From positions 1-64,000 of the forward strand of contig NZ_AKKE01000157.1 of NCBI RefSeq assembly GCF_000281975.1: a DNA stretch of 64,000 nucleotides, read 5' to 3'. Position 1 is the stretch's first letter; each line of letters begins with the position of its first letter. Position numbers and translations under genes: made by a program. The stretch comes from Novosphingobium sp. AP12 (lineage in GTDB: Bacteria > Pseudomonadota > Alphaproteobacteria > Sphingomonadales > Sphingomonadaceae). The notes beneath the pieces were generated by a model that saw nothing but the letters and a program-made list of their open reading frames with translations, was not told the DNA's origin and did no database searches. Positions 36,360 through 46,300 of this stretch are shown here, piece by piece.

Positions 36360-36428
36360 GGCCGACCCTCGGATAAGCGGCTGTTGACCGGGAGCACCCA
36401 GCACTAGCCAGCTTATCGGAGGTCGGCC
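36360..36428. repeat. 69-bp imperfect inverted repeat
   Basis: Arms of 23 bases (36360-36382 and 36406-36428), GGCCGACCCTCGGATAAGC and its inverted partner, pair with one bulge on each side. It lies immediately upstream of the htpG promoter in a 405-base stretch (36291-36695) without other features. Possibly a mobile repeat or an old terminator. Confidence 0.55.
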
Positions 36429-36695
36429 TTTCCTATTTACGTGCTCCAAAACCTGTTGCGCGTGGCGCTTGGCATGTGGCCGGCGCACTTCGCTGGAGAC
36501 GACTAACTCTACCGGAATCGGCAGAACGCCTCGCTATCGGCAAAAATCGTGGAATGGGTGACATGCAAGCCCAGCTCGCCCGCAAGCCCTAGCTTACCAT
36601 CCGGTGCGCACGGCCGTGGCGCGGAAACCATCCCGCGCCGTGGCCAGTTTCTCAAAGATGACGGACCTCATCGATAAACCAGGGAAGAATGAAGA

Positions 36696-37033
36696 GTGGG
36701 ATCCGGAGCCGGCGAACATCCGGTTATCCCCGACGGGCGGTATTTCGTGTTGCGCGGTCGGCTATGGCGGATGTCTGATCCCAAGCTTTCTGATCAGGCG
36801 CGGGAGAAACTTGTCAAGGAATTGATGACGGCTCGCCGCGCCGTCAGTACTGCCGGGCGTGCGGGCGATGAGCAGGCAGAAGAACAGGCGCATGCCGCTG
36901 TAGCCGAGGCAAAACGCGCGCTCGGCGAACGGCGGCCTGCCTGGTGGGACGATGGGCACCAGACCTTAAGCGACACATGGCGAGGACGACGCCTTATGCC
37001 GAGTGGTACGCCGCACATCGCGAGCAAAACTAA
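36696..37033 (+). pseudogene. conserved hypothetical protein, C-terminally frameshifted
   Basis: Begins at a GTG with a GGGAAG element. It reads EHPVIPDGRYFVLRGRLWRMSDP, KLVKELMTARRAVSTA, EEQAHAAVAEAKRALGERRPAWWDDG, a pattern I know from uncharacterised sphingomonad and rhizobial proteins of about 110 residues. Near 36957 one base seems lost: the family ending HMARTTPYAEWYAAHRE is encoded in the neighbouring frame and stops at 37031-37033. As it stands the frame runs instead to 37139 with a different tail. The tail may not matter, so it could still work. Confidence 0.6.
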
Positions 37034-37224
37034 AAGCAAGCGAACGCCGCAAACACACGCAAAAGCCTGCCCCATTCAGACCAAGACCCTCGCAGCTGTT
37101 GATAAACCTGTGGGTTCGCAGGTCATAAGTTGCGGATGATTTCTTGTCTGTCCGTGCCGTGGCTCGCCGTCGCTGAGCTTCAGCAGAATGGGCATCATCC
37201 AGCACTCTGCGGAAATAGACCACG

Positions 37225-38069
37225 CGCTCAGTCTCTTCGAAAGCGAGCGCGGCATGCACGTTGTGGGCAGCGTAGAGGTAGTCGGACGAACCGGCCGAGC
37301 GCTGGTACGAATCCAGCTCGTTGCGCGTTTTGTTGTAGGCGAAGGAGACCAGCAGGCCCATGCTGTCGTCGAAGAACTTCTTAGAGACGAGGCCGGCGAG
37401 GCGCGGACTCCAGGCTCTGCTGTTTTTCTGATAGCTGCCTTCGGACGAGATCGCGAAACGGTCGCCCTTGAAGTCGAACGGGCGCGCGGTCTGGAGGTCG
37501 ATGTTGGCACCCAGCGCGCCTTCGTCGGTGGCGGCGGAGGCGGTCTTCTGGACCTTGAGCGAGTTGAACAGTTCCGACGCGAAAGTATTGTAATCGAACG
37601 AGCGGCTGCGGTTCGGGCTAGTGCCGGAATCGTTCGAGCCCGAGGTAGAAAGCGCCATCAGCCCGTTGAGGCGCGTTATGTTGAAGTCGCCGCCGAGGCC
37701 GCGCACGGTGATGGTGCGGCCCTCGCCGTTGTCGCGGTCGATCGAGACCCCGGTTAGGCGCTGCAGCGATTCCGCAAGGTTGGCGTCGGGGAAGTCGGCG
37801 ATGTCCTCGGCATTGATGGCATCGACGATGACGGTGGCGGCGCGTTTGGTGTTGATCGCGCTCTCGAGGCTGGCGCGCAGGCCGGTGACGATGATCTCCG
37901 GTGCGTTCGCATCCTCCATCGGCGCGTCGGCTGGCGGCACGGCCTGCCCGACGATTTCCCCGGTTTCCTGTGCCTGCGCGGGGAAGGCGCAGGACACGGC
38001 GATGGCAAGCGCGGCGCTGCTGAGCGCAAGGCGGCCGCGACCAGAGGCGGTGTTGACGGACTTCGACAT
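37225..38069 (-). pseudogene. TonB-dependent receptor, N-terminal fragment
   Basis: Signal peptide (AVSCAFPAQAQ), a TonB-box region with EIIVTGLRASLESAINTKR and the plug domain (ADFPDANLAESLQRLTGVSIDRDN, TITVRGLGGDFNITRLNG) followed by the first barrel strands (LVSKKFFDDSMGLLVSFAYNKTR). Intact receptors of this type have about 900 residues; here homology ends near residue 280 and an unrelated tail runs on to a stop at 36966. The ATG at 38069 has GGGAGAG upstream. Such receptors import oligosaccharides across the outer membrane, which fits the adjacent polysaccharide genes. The fragment cannot form a pore. Confidence 0.8.
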
Positions 38070-38189
38070 CGTTTTACTCTCCCTTTTTTGACCGCACTGC
38101 CCCAGCGGAACACGGTCCAAATAGCCGGCCGCGCGGCATGAGCGCGCGACGTCCCGGCACCGAAGATTGACATCTTCGGAATATTTTGA

Positions 38190-38203
38190 TGATACCGGTG
38201 TCA
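38190..38203. promoter_or_regulatory. TGATACCGGTGTCA operator, copy 1
   Basis: A near-perfect palindrome about 120 bases upstream of the TonB receptor relic. The identical 14-mer occurs at 43225-43238 before the LamG gene. Likely a LacI- or GntR-type site for the polysaccharide locus (inference). The rest of 38070-38519 shows no gene. Confidence 0.6.
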
Positions 38204-38519
38204 ATCGCGGTGGCAGGACGTTGCTTTCCGGCGCCTACATCGCATGAAGTGCGAGGCGGCATGCTTGGCGATCATTGAATTTCAGACGATCCAGCAGTTC
38301 TGCATGTCTGCTTGCCTGCCGGAGTGCTTGCGCTCGCCCTTCAGCTGAGCTGTCTACCCCTGCGCATTCCTACTCCTCCTCAAGCCAGTATTTGTCTGGA
38401 CTATGTCTCAGGTACTTCGAGCGACGCGACTGGACAAGAAAAAAGATAGCGCTATCTTGCGGCGCAGCAGAACGGCCGGAACGTCGTCGCCACAAGTCTC
38501 ACCCGGGGGAGAGAAATCC

Positions 38520-39335
38520 ATGAAACCAGTGATTTTTGCCGCAGCCATGCTGCTTTCCGCGCCCGCGCAGGCGCAGATGGTGCCGCCGCCTGGCTCGCCG
38601 CCGGTCGTGCCGATCAAGCCGTCGAAGGTCATACTCGTCGGCGATTCGACGACTGCCGTGATGGGCGGTTGGGGGCCCAGTTTCTGCGCCTATCACGTCA
38701 CCTCGTTCGCGGCGTGCCTCAACCTCGCACGCGGCGGGCGCAGCTCGGGCAATTACCGATGGGAAGGCTCATGGGCGGTCGCGCTTTCGGAGATGCAGGC
38801 CAAGGGCTACCAGAACGTCTGGGTGCTGATCCAGTTCGGCCACAACGACCAGCCCGGTAAACCCGGCCGCTCGACCGACCTGAAAACTGGCTACTTCGAA
38901 AACCTATGTAGCTACGTGCGAGAAACCCGCGCCGCAGGCGCGATCCCAGTGCTCGTCACTCCCCTCACCCGCCGCATCTTCAAGGACGGAAAGCTGGTCC
39001 GCGACCTCGAACCCTGGGCCGAGGCGACCCGCGCGGTGGCTGCCGAAATGAATGTGCCCGTTCTCGACCTCAACCGCGACAGCAGCCGCCTCGTCGAAGC
39101 GCTAGGCAGCGACTACGCCGACCGCTTCGCGCAGGTGCCCAAGGGAACCGCAGCGGCTATGCCTGCGCCAGCGGCACTTGCCGCCACCGAAGTGCAGGTC
39201 CAGCCCATGGCCGCGCCCAAGCTGTCGTTCGACTACACCCACCTGGGCACCGAAGGCGCCAACGTCTTTGCCGCCGTGGTGACGCAAGAATTGTCCGAGG
39301 CGGTGCCGGCCATGCGGCCCCTGCTGCTGCCCTGA
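38520..39335 (+). CDS. SGNH hydrolase, rhamnogalacturonan acetylesterase-like
   Basis: A 271-residue exported esterase: signal peptide (about 1-19) then the four SGNH blocks, VGDSTTA (nucleophile Ser43), LNLARGGRSSGNY (Gly), IQFGHNDQPG (Asn) and FDYTHLG near the C terminus (Asp-x-x-His). The layout and spacing are those of the RhgT/rhamnogalacturonan acetylesterase group (CE12), which removes acetyl groups from pectin. GGGGGAGAG lies just before the ATG. It is the first gene of a same-strand block with the sugar-acid dehydrogenase and XylD and probably acts in the periplasm on imported oligosaccharides. Confidence 0.82.
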   Translation: MKPVIFAAAMLLSAPAQAQMVPPPGSPPVVPIKPSKVILVGDSTTAVMGGWGPSFCAYHVTSFAACLNLARGGRSSGNYRWEGSWAVALSEMQAKGYQNVWVLIQFGHNDQPGKPGRSTDLKTGYFENLCSYVRETRAAGAIPVLVTPLTRRIFKDGKLVRDLEPWAEATRAVAAEMNVPVLDLNRDSSRLVEALGSDYADRFAQVPKGTAAAMPAPAALAATEVQVQPMAAPKLSFDYTHLGTEGANVFAAVVTQELSEAVPAMRPLLLP

Positions 39336-39520
39336 GCCCTTGACTACCGCCCTCTTAACGTGCGCGCCCCACCTAGTGTTAGCCCTTTCACGACAGAAGG
39401 ACTGGGCAATGGGCGATTATTGCGATCCGGGCGAAATCCTAGCCGTCCTGCGCATTTTGCACCGCGCGCACTTTGCGCTTTGACACCTCCCACCATTCCC
39501 ATGTTCACAAGGAGATCCAG

Positions 39521-41092
39521 ATGATCAACGGCGCCATCCTCCTCGGCCGAAGCGAACTGCATACCGGATCCAGTTACACCGCCATCAATCCCGCGACGGG
39601 CGAGGCGATTGAACCAGCGTTCACTACTGCCGGCCTGCCCGAAGTCGAGCGTGCCTGCGCACTAGCCGACGAGGCCGCGATCTCCTTCGCTGAACTTAAC
39701 CCGGAAACTCGCGCGGTCTTCCTCGAGACCATCGCCGACCAGATCGTAGGCGTCGGCGACCAACTGATCGAGCGCGCCATGGCCGAGACCGGTCTCCCCC
39801 GCGCCCGCCTAGAAGGCGAGCGCGGCCGCACCACCAGCCAGCTCCGTCTCTTCGCGCAGGTCCTGCGGGAAGGTAGCTGGGCCGGGCTGACGATCGACCC
39901 CGCCCTGCCCGAGCGCGCACCGCTGCCCCGCCCGGACCTGCGCGTCCGCAAGGTCGCGCTGGGTCCGGTCGTCGTGTTCGGCGCCAGCAATTTCCCGCTC
40001 GCCTTCTCGGTGGCGGGCGGCGACACCGCCTCGGCCTTCGCAGCCGGTTGCCCGGTCATCGTCAAGGGCCACTCCGCGCATCCCGGTACCGGCGAACTCG
40101 TCGCCCGCGCCGTCCAGCGCGCGGTGGCCCTGTGCCACCTGCCCGAAGGCACCTTCTCCTACCTCCCCGCCACACGTGAGGCAGGGACTGCGCTCGTCGC
40201 CGACCACCGGGTCAAGGCGGTCGGCTTCACCGGCTCGCGTCCCGGCGGCACGGCGCTGATGCGCGCCGCCGCCGCCCGCGCGGAACCGATCCCGGTCCAT
40301 GCCGAGATGAGTTCGATCAACCCAGTGGTCCTGTTCCCGGCGGCGCTTGCAGCCCGCGCCGAGGCGCTGGGCGCCGCCTTCGTCCAATCGCTGACGCTGG
40401 GCGCGGGCCAGTTCTGCACCAACCCCGGCCTGGTGATCGCCGTCGACGGCCCCGACCTCCACACCTTCCTCGCCTCCGCCGCCGAGACGATGGGCGCAAG
40501 CGCCGCGCAAGACATGCTGACGCCGGGCATCCACTCCGCCTTTGCGCAGGGCGTCGAGGCGCTGGCGCGCCACGGCGCCGTCACCACCCTCGCGCGCGGG
40601 CTCGAACCCAGGGGGCCGCATCAGGCGCAGGGCGCGCTGTTCAAGACGACCTCTGCCGACTTCCTCGCCGACCCGGCACTTGGCGCCGAAGTGTTCGGCT
40701 CCTCCTCGCTCGTCATCACCGTCGCCGACATGGACGAGGCGACCCGGGTGATCGCCACGCTGGAAGGTCAGCTCACCGCCACGCTGATCCTCGACGCCGA
40801 GGACGAGCCGCTGGTGGCGAAGCTGCTGCCGACGCTGGAGCGCAAGGTCGGCCGCATCCTCGTCAACGGCTGGCCCACCGGCGTCGAGGTGTGCCACGCG
40901 ATGGTCCACGGCGGCCCATTCCCCTCCACCTCGGACGGGCGCACAACCTCGGTAGGCGCCATGGCGATCGAGCGTTTCCTGCGCCCCGTCTGCTACCAGA
41001 ACATGCCCTCGGCGCTGCTGCCGGAGGGCCTGGGCGACGCCAACGCCTGGAACGCCCCGCGCCGCATCGACGGCGTGCTCAAGCTCGCCTGA
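39521..41092 (+). CDS. aldehyde dehydrogenase, 2,5-dioxovalerate (KGSA) type
   Basis: A 523-residue NAD(P)-dependent aldehyde dehydrogenase. It shows [27 protein letters not shown], the cofactor-site FTGSRPGG, Glu262 in [11 protein letters not shown] and catalytic Cys299 in [10 protein letters not shown]. Length and the Asn-Phe-Pro-Leu region match the long alpha-ketoglutarate semialdehyde dehydrogenases used in oxidative pentose and sugar-acid pathways. It would oxidise 2,5-dioxovalerate to 2-oxoglutarate, the last step of the Weimberg route. AAGGAG precedes the ATG. It lies 21 bases before the XylD gene, so they form an operon. Confidence 0.88.
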   Translation: MINGAILLGRSELHTGSSYTAINPATGEAIEPAFTTAGLPEVERACALADEAAISFAELNPETRAVFLETIADQIVGVGDQLIERAMAETGLPRARLEGERGRTTSQLRLFAQVLREGSWAGLTIDPALPERAPLPRPDLRVRKVALGPVVVFGASNFPLAFSVAGGDTASAFAAGCPVIVKGHSAHPGTGELVARAVQRAVALCHLPEGTFSYLPATREAGTALVADHRVKAVGFTGSRPGGTALMRAAAARAEPIPVHAEMSSINPVVLFPAALAARAEALGAAFVQSLTLGAGQFCTNPGLVIAVDGPDLHTFLASAAETMGASAAQDMLTPGIHSAFAQGVEALARHGAVTTLARGLEPRGPHQAQGALFKTTSADFLADPALGAEVFGSSSLVITVADMDEATRVIATLEGQLTATLILDAEDEPLVAKLLPTLERKVGRILVNGWPTGVEVCHAMVHGGPFPSTSDGRTTSVGAMAIERFLRPVCYQNMPSALLPEGLGDANAWNAPRRIDGVLKLA

Positions 41093-41113
41093 CGGGCACA
41101 CACTGGAGAGACG

Positions 41114-42898
41114 ATGATGGACGAGCCGAAGGCACCGCGCCGCTTCCGTTCACAGGACTGGTTCGCTGATCCCGAACGGTCGGACATGGTGGCACTCTAT
41201 CTCGAGCGCTTCATGAACTACGGCATCACTCCGGCCGAGCTGCGGTCGGGGCGTCCCATCATCGGCATCGCCCAGTCCGGCAGCGACCTCTCTCCATGCA
41301 ACCGGATCCATCTCGACCTTGCCAAACGAGTGCGCGACGGGATCAGGGACGCAGGCGGGATCGCGATGGAATTCCCGGTCCACCCCATCTTCGAGAACTG
41401 CCGCCGGCCCACCGCCGCGCTCGACCGCAACCTCGCCTACATGGGGCTGGTCGAGATCCTCTACGGCTACCCGATCGACGGCGTCGTGCTGACCACCGGG
41501 TGCGACAAAACCACGCCCTCGCAGGTCATGGCCGCCTCCACGGTCGATATCCCGGCGATCGTGCTGTCCGGCGGGCCGATGCTCGACGGCTGGCACGAGG
41601 GCGAGCTGGTTGGATCGGGCACGGTCATCTGGCGCAGCCGGCGCAAGCTGGCGGCCGGCGAGATCGACGAGGAGGAGTTCCTCCAGCGCGCCTGCGACAG
41701 CGCCCCGTCGGCCGGGCACTGCAACACGATGGGTACCGCCTCCACCATGAACGCGGTGGCCGAAGCGCTCGGCCTCTCCCTCCCCGGTTGCGCGGCGATC
41801 CCGGCGCCTTACCGCGAGCGCGGGCAGATGGCCTACGAGACCGGACGCCGCATCGTCGAGATGGCGCACGAGGACGTGCGCCCCTCGACCATCCTCACAC
41901 GCGACAGCTTCCTCAACGCCATCCGCGTCGTCAGCGCCATCGGCGGGTCGAGCAACGCGCAGCCACACGTCATGGCGATGGCGCGCCATGCAGGCGTCGA
42001 AATCCACACCTCGGACTGGACCGAGCACGGCTACGACCTGCCGCTGATCGTCGACATGCAGCCCGCCGGCCGATTCCTCGGCGAGCGCTTCCACCGCGCC
42101 GGCGGCGTGCCTTCGGTGATGTGGGAACTGCTGGGCGAAGGCGTGCTTGCGGGCGGCTGCCTCACCGTCACCGGCAGGACCATCGCCGACAACCTGATCG
42201 GCCGCGAAGCGCGCGACCGCGAGGTCATCCGCCCCTTCGCGGAGCCTTTGCGCGAAAAGGCGGGCTTCCTCGTCCTGTCGGGAAACCTGTTCGACTTCGG
42301 CATCATGAAGACCTCGGTCATCAGCGCCGACTTCCACGCCCGCTACCTCTCCCGTCCCGGCGAGGAAGGCCGGTTCGAGGCCCGCGCGATCGTGTTCGAG
42401 GGCGGCGAGGACTACCACCACCGCATCAACGACCCGGCGCTGGAGATCGACGCGAACTGCATCCTCGTCATGCGCGGCGCCGGGCCGCAGGGATGGCCAG
42501 GCTCGGCCGAGGTCGTCAATATGCAACCGCCCGACGCGCTCATCCAGCGGGGCATCCAGTGGCTGCCGACGCTGGGCGACGGCCGCCAGTCGGGCACCTC
42601 TGACAGTCCATCGATCCTCAACTGCTCGCCGGAGAGCGCGGCGGGCGGGGGCCTGTCGTGGCTGCGCACCGGCGACATGGTCCGCATCGACATCAACACC
42701 GGCCGCTGCGACGCCCTGATTGACGAAGCCGAGATCGCCCGCCGCAAGGAAGAAGAGCCCCCGCCCGTCCCCGCGAGCCACACGCCCTGGGAGGAGCTTT
42801 TCCGCGAGAAGACCGGCCAGATGGCGGACGGCGCGGTAATGGAAATGGCTCTCAAATACCGGCGGATATCGGTCAAAACCCCGCGCCACAACCACTAA
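41114..42898 (+). CDS. xylD: D-xylonate dehydratase (IlvD/Edd family)
   Basis: A 594-residue iron-sulphur dehydratase very like Caulobacter XylD over its whole length (RRFRSQDWF at the start, PRHNH at the end). Cluster Cys are seen at 62 (SDLSPCNRIH), 130 (TTGCDKTTP) and 203 (GHCNTMGTAS). XylD turns D-xylonate into 2-keto-3-deoxy-xylonate; related enzymes use L-arabonate or other sugar acids, so the substrate call is by family likeness. With the preceding semialdehyde dehydrogenase it gives two of the three late Weimberg steps; the 2-keto-3-deoxy-acid dehydratase (XylX) is not in the window. GGAGAG precedes the start; 41117 is an alternative ATG. Confidence 0.88.
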   Translation: MMDEPKAPRRFRSQDWFADPERSDMVALYLERFMNYGITPAELRSGRPIIGIAQSGSDLSPCNRIHLDLAKRVRDGIRDAGGIAMEFPVHPIFENCRRPTAALDRNLAYMGLVEILYGYPIDGVVLTTGCDKTTPSQVMAASTVDIPAIVLSGGPMLDGWHEGELVGSGTVIWRSRRKLAAGEIDEEEFLQRACDSAPSAGHCNTMGTASTMNAVAEALGLSLPGCAAIPAPYRERGQMAYETGRRIVEMAHEDVRPSTILTRDSFLNAIRVVSAIGGSSNAQPHVMAMARHAGVEIHTSDWTEHGYDLPLIVDMQPAGRFLGERFHRAGGVPSVMWELLGEGVLAGGCLTVTGRTIADNLIGREARDREVIRPFAEPLREKAGFLVLSGNLFDFGIMKTSVISADFHARYLSRPGEEGRFEARAIVFEGGEDYHHRINDPALEIDANCILVMRGAGPQGWPGSAEVVNMQPPDALIQRGIQWLPTLGDGRQSGTSDSPSILNCSPESAAGGGLSWLRTGDMVRIDINTGRCDALIDEAEIARRKEEEPPPVPASHTPWEELFREKTGQMADGAVMEMALKYRRISVKTPRHNH

Positions 42899-43224
42899 GG
42901 CGCGGCGGGGAGGCAAGGTCGCGCGGCCCGCCGCATCCCGCCGTGCAGCCTCCCCCCACGCGCACTGCCGAAATGCAAGGCCGCTTATGTCGTGCTGAGC
43001 CGCATGAACGGCATTCGGCGGCCGTACGAATACGCGCCGGCTACGCTCTCCCAAAGAATCGAGACCATTTTTCGGGCGCGACGGCCGATAATCCGGCGTG
43101 ATGTACTGTCTATGATAGCCACCTTGCCGCGAGGTCTGACGGACCCAAGGTAACGCTTCTATCAGATTGATTTTGAACGATCGTCACCACTGGTTAAAGA
43201 GCGACTATTAGGGGTTGAAGCCAA

Positions 43225-43238
43225 TGATACCGGTGTCA
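43225..43238. promoter_or_regulatory. TGATACCGGTGTCA operator, copy 2
   Basis: Identical to the site at 38190-38203, here about 72 bases upstream of the LamG gene start. It extends to ATGATACCGGTGTCAT, a palindrome with one mismatched pair. The rest of 42899-43309 holds no gene. Confidence 0.65.
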
Positions 43239-43309
43239 TATGAGCGGTTTCCGAACGTCGAAACGACAGGGATAGGCTGGAGGGCCGGTCCTGTGAGGGA
43301 GAAGAACAA

Positions 43310-46300
43310 GTGTCGCAGCCCCCAAAGCAAACCATGAAAACCCTGACCTGTTCCCGATTGGCGCTGGCAATTGCTGGCGTATGCATCGCCGCGACCGTCG
43401 CGTCGTCGGCGCATGCGGAGCAATCTGACGGGCTGCTTTTCCGCGCGCCACTCGATACCGGGTTCGATGCGACCGTTTCCGGCGGGACGGCCGCGCCTAA
43501 TTTCAAGAGCGATGTGTCGATTGTATCGGACGGAGCGGTCGGCGGAGCGGGGCGCTGGACCGATGGAGGCTACGTCGCCTGGGAGGCACCCGGAAACATT
43601 CAGGCCCAGCGCGGCACGCTGTCGTTCTTCTGGCGCAGTCACACCCCGGTCGGTGAGGCGCCTTTCGTCATCTTCCGCGCCAGTGCGGGCGATCATTCGA
43701 GCTGGGACATGGCCTTCCTGCGCATCGACTGGAACGGCCACGGCTTCGACGCCTTCGTCACTGACGCCAACCTGTCGCGTGTGCGCGTCAGCTGGGCCAT
43801 GCCGACCCCGCCGCGCCCGGACGCCTGGCACCACGTCGCCTTCACCTGGGATGAGACGCAGGGCGTGCGCCTGTTCTGGGACGGGCAGGAGGTCGCCTCC
43901 AACCGGCAGGCGGCGGACCTCGACATGGCGCTTGACCAGTTCGGCCTCGCGGGCCGCGTCATCGCGCCGCACCAGGTGCAGAGCCGCTACAACTTCATGC
44001 GCGGCTCTGACCTCGACGACATTTGCATCTACGACCACATGCTGGGCGGCGAACAAGTGGCGGCGCTGGCGGCAAAGCAGGAGCCGACGGGCGGCCCCGC
44101 TCCAGCGTCGGCCGATATCCGCAAAGCTTGGCTCCACCGCTTCGGATGGGACACGCAGAGCCCGGCCGCGCTCGAGGACAAGGTCACCGTCGTCCGTAAA
44201 GTCGAGTTTGCCGATGCCAAGGACCTCAAGGAATGGATGTGGAAAGGCGTCGATGGCATCGCGGAAACGACGTGGCCCGGCGTCTACAACCGCTCGCGCC
44301 TGCCGGGGCGTGACGATTATTTCCAACTGCCGGACTGGAACGTCTATGTCGAAGGCGGCAAGACCTATGAACTGACCCTGCCGCGAGACGCCGCCTTCAA
44401 CCGCGTCGAAATCCGCGGTGCGGCCTATGGTGCGCTTGAATGGTCGGGTGACGGCAAGTCCTCGTGGGGCAAGGTGGCGGCGCGGCCAAAGGGTGTGGTG
44501 CGCTCGCTCACCGACATGCCCACGAAAACCGGCGGGACCCTTCGTTTCACCAACGTGATGCAGGAACAGCCGATCCAGGAAATCTGGGCCTACGACATCC
44601 ACGCGGGCGAGGTGCCCAAAGGGACGTTCCAGCTGAGCTACACCGTGCGCGCCGACGCGGCATCGGACCTCGGCGCTCTGGAGCGGCTCAATGCACATAT
44701 CGCCGGCCGCTATCCCGCGAACGAGCGCTCGACGGTTGTGGCCCTGCCCACGAGCGGCGTGAAGGCCGCGGTCGGTGCGGGCAGCGCCGGCGCCTCCGGG
44801 ACCGCGCGGCGGAGCGGGGAGGACCTTCCGTTGGTCCACGTTCTAATCCCTTCGAACTTCGGCGATGCGCCGTCCGACCGTCCGCTGGCGCGGGCCTGGA
44901 ACTATGGCTGGGAGAACGTCCACGACGGTCTGGACGGCATCGCCATCGACCTGCCCGCGATGAACGCCGCGCCGAACGCACAGGGCGTGATCCCGCTCGA
45001 CATCCGCGTGAAAGACCCGATCTGGCCGGACCGTGACATGATTGACCTGCAGGTTTCAGTCCGCCCGGGCCAGCCGCGCACGCTCTGGCTTGACCTGCGC
45101 GACCGCATCCTGACGGCAGACAGCCTTTACCTTACAGTCGCGTCCGCCGCGCTGGACTTCGGGGCGAAGTCGCTAGACGGGATGACCGTACGCATGGTTT
45201 TCAAGAACCGTGCAGAGGCTAAGGCCGAGCACGTCGCCGACCGCTTCAACCAGGTGAAGGACAACTGGGCCTTCCTGGTGGAGGAGCATACCGCCTCCAA
45301 GCGGGCCGGTCTCTACCGGCGTCTATACGGCGACATAGCCGACCTGCTGCGCGTCGATCCGGATAACCTTGAGGCGCGCCGCTACTGGGCCGACATCGGC
45401 TATTCCGAAGACCAGTTACCGCCCTTCGTCCAGCCCGAGGCGCCAGCTGGAATGCCGCTCTGGGCTTTCCGCCAGCTGGAGGATCTGAAGCTCACGCGCC
45501 AGTTCGTGAACTGGTGGATCGATCACCGGCAGGTGTCTTATGGCGACTTCGGCGGCGGCATTTCGGACGATACCGACCTGACGCAGCAGTGGCCAGGGCT
45601 TGCGCTGATGGGCGTCGATCCCGACAAGATCAACGGCTCGCTGCTGGCGCTGTCGGACGCGGTCTACAAGAACGGCATGATCGTCGACGGACTGAGTTAC
45701 ATTTCCACTGACGAACTGCACGTCTACGAGGAAGGCATCAATTCCGACGCCGAACGGCTATATCTCAACTGGGGCGAGCCCAAAGCGGTCGAGCGCATGA
45801 TGGCCACCGTCAAGGCGCTGGGCCGAGTGATCCGCGCTAACCCCGCCGGCCACATGCACATCTCCTCCAGCTGGTACGGCGCCCGCAAGATCTACACCGA
45901 CGAACCATGGGCATGGCAGAAGCCCTATGGCTTCGTCATCATGCACACGCCGGTCCTGCTGGGCACCTTCAACGCCGATCCGACCGCGCGCGGGCTGGTG
46001 ACGGGGCTGATCGACGGCCTGCTGGCGCATGGCAAGCAGGGTGCAGACGGGCTCTGGACTTTCCCCAACGACATCAGCTTCGACCACGATAGCGAGCGGG
46101 CAGGCGATGGCGGCGGCGCCTCGCTTCCCATGCAGTCGGCCTGGGCGGCCTGGCGCTTCACGGGCGACGAGAAGTACCTGCGCCCTATCCTCGGCCGGGT
46201 CGGCAAGGACAATTTCAGTGCGCTCACCGAGATCAACGAGAACGCGATCACCCTGCTCGGCAAGCGCGCGGACTGGAAGGACACGGTACAGCGCAAGGCC

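Noticed and set aside
41150-43054. 634-codon minus-strand open frame over xylD
   Set aside because: Antisense shadow; the plus strand encodes a full XylD with all iron-sulphur Cys.
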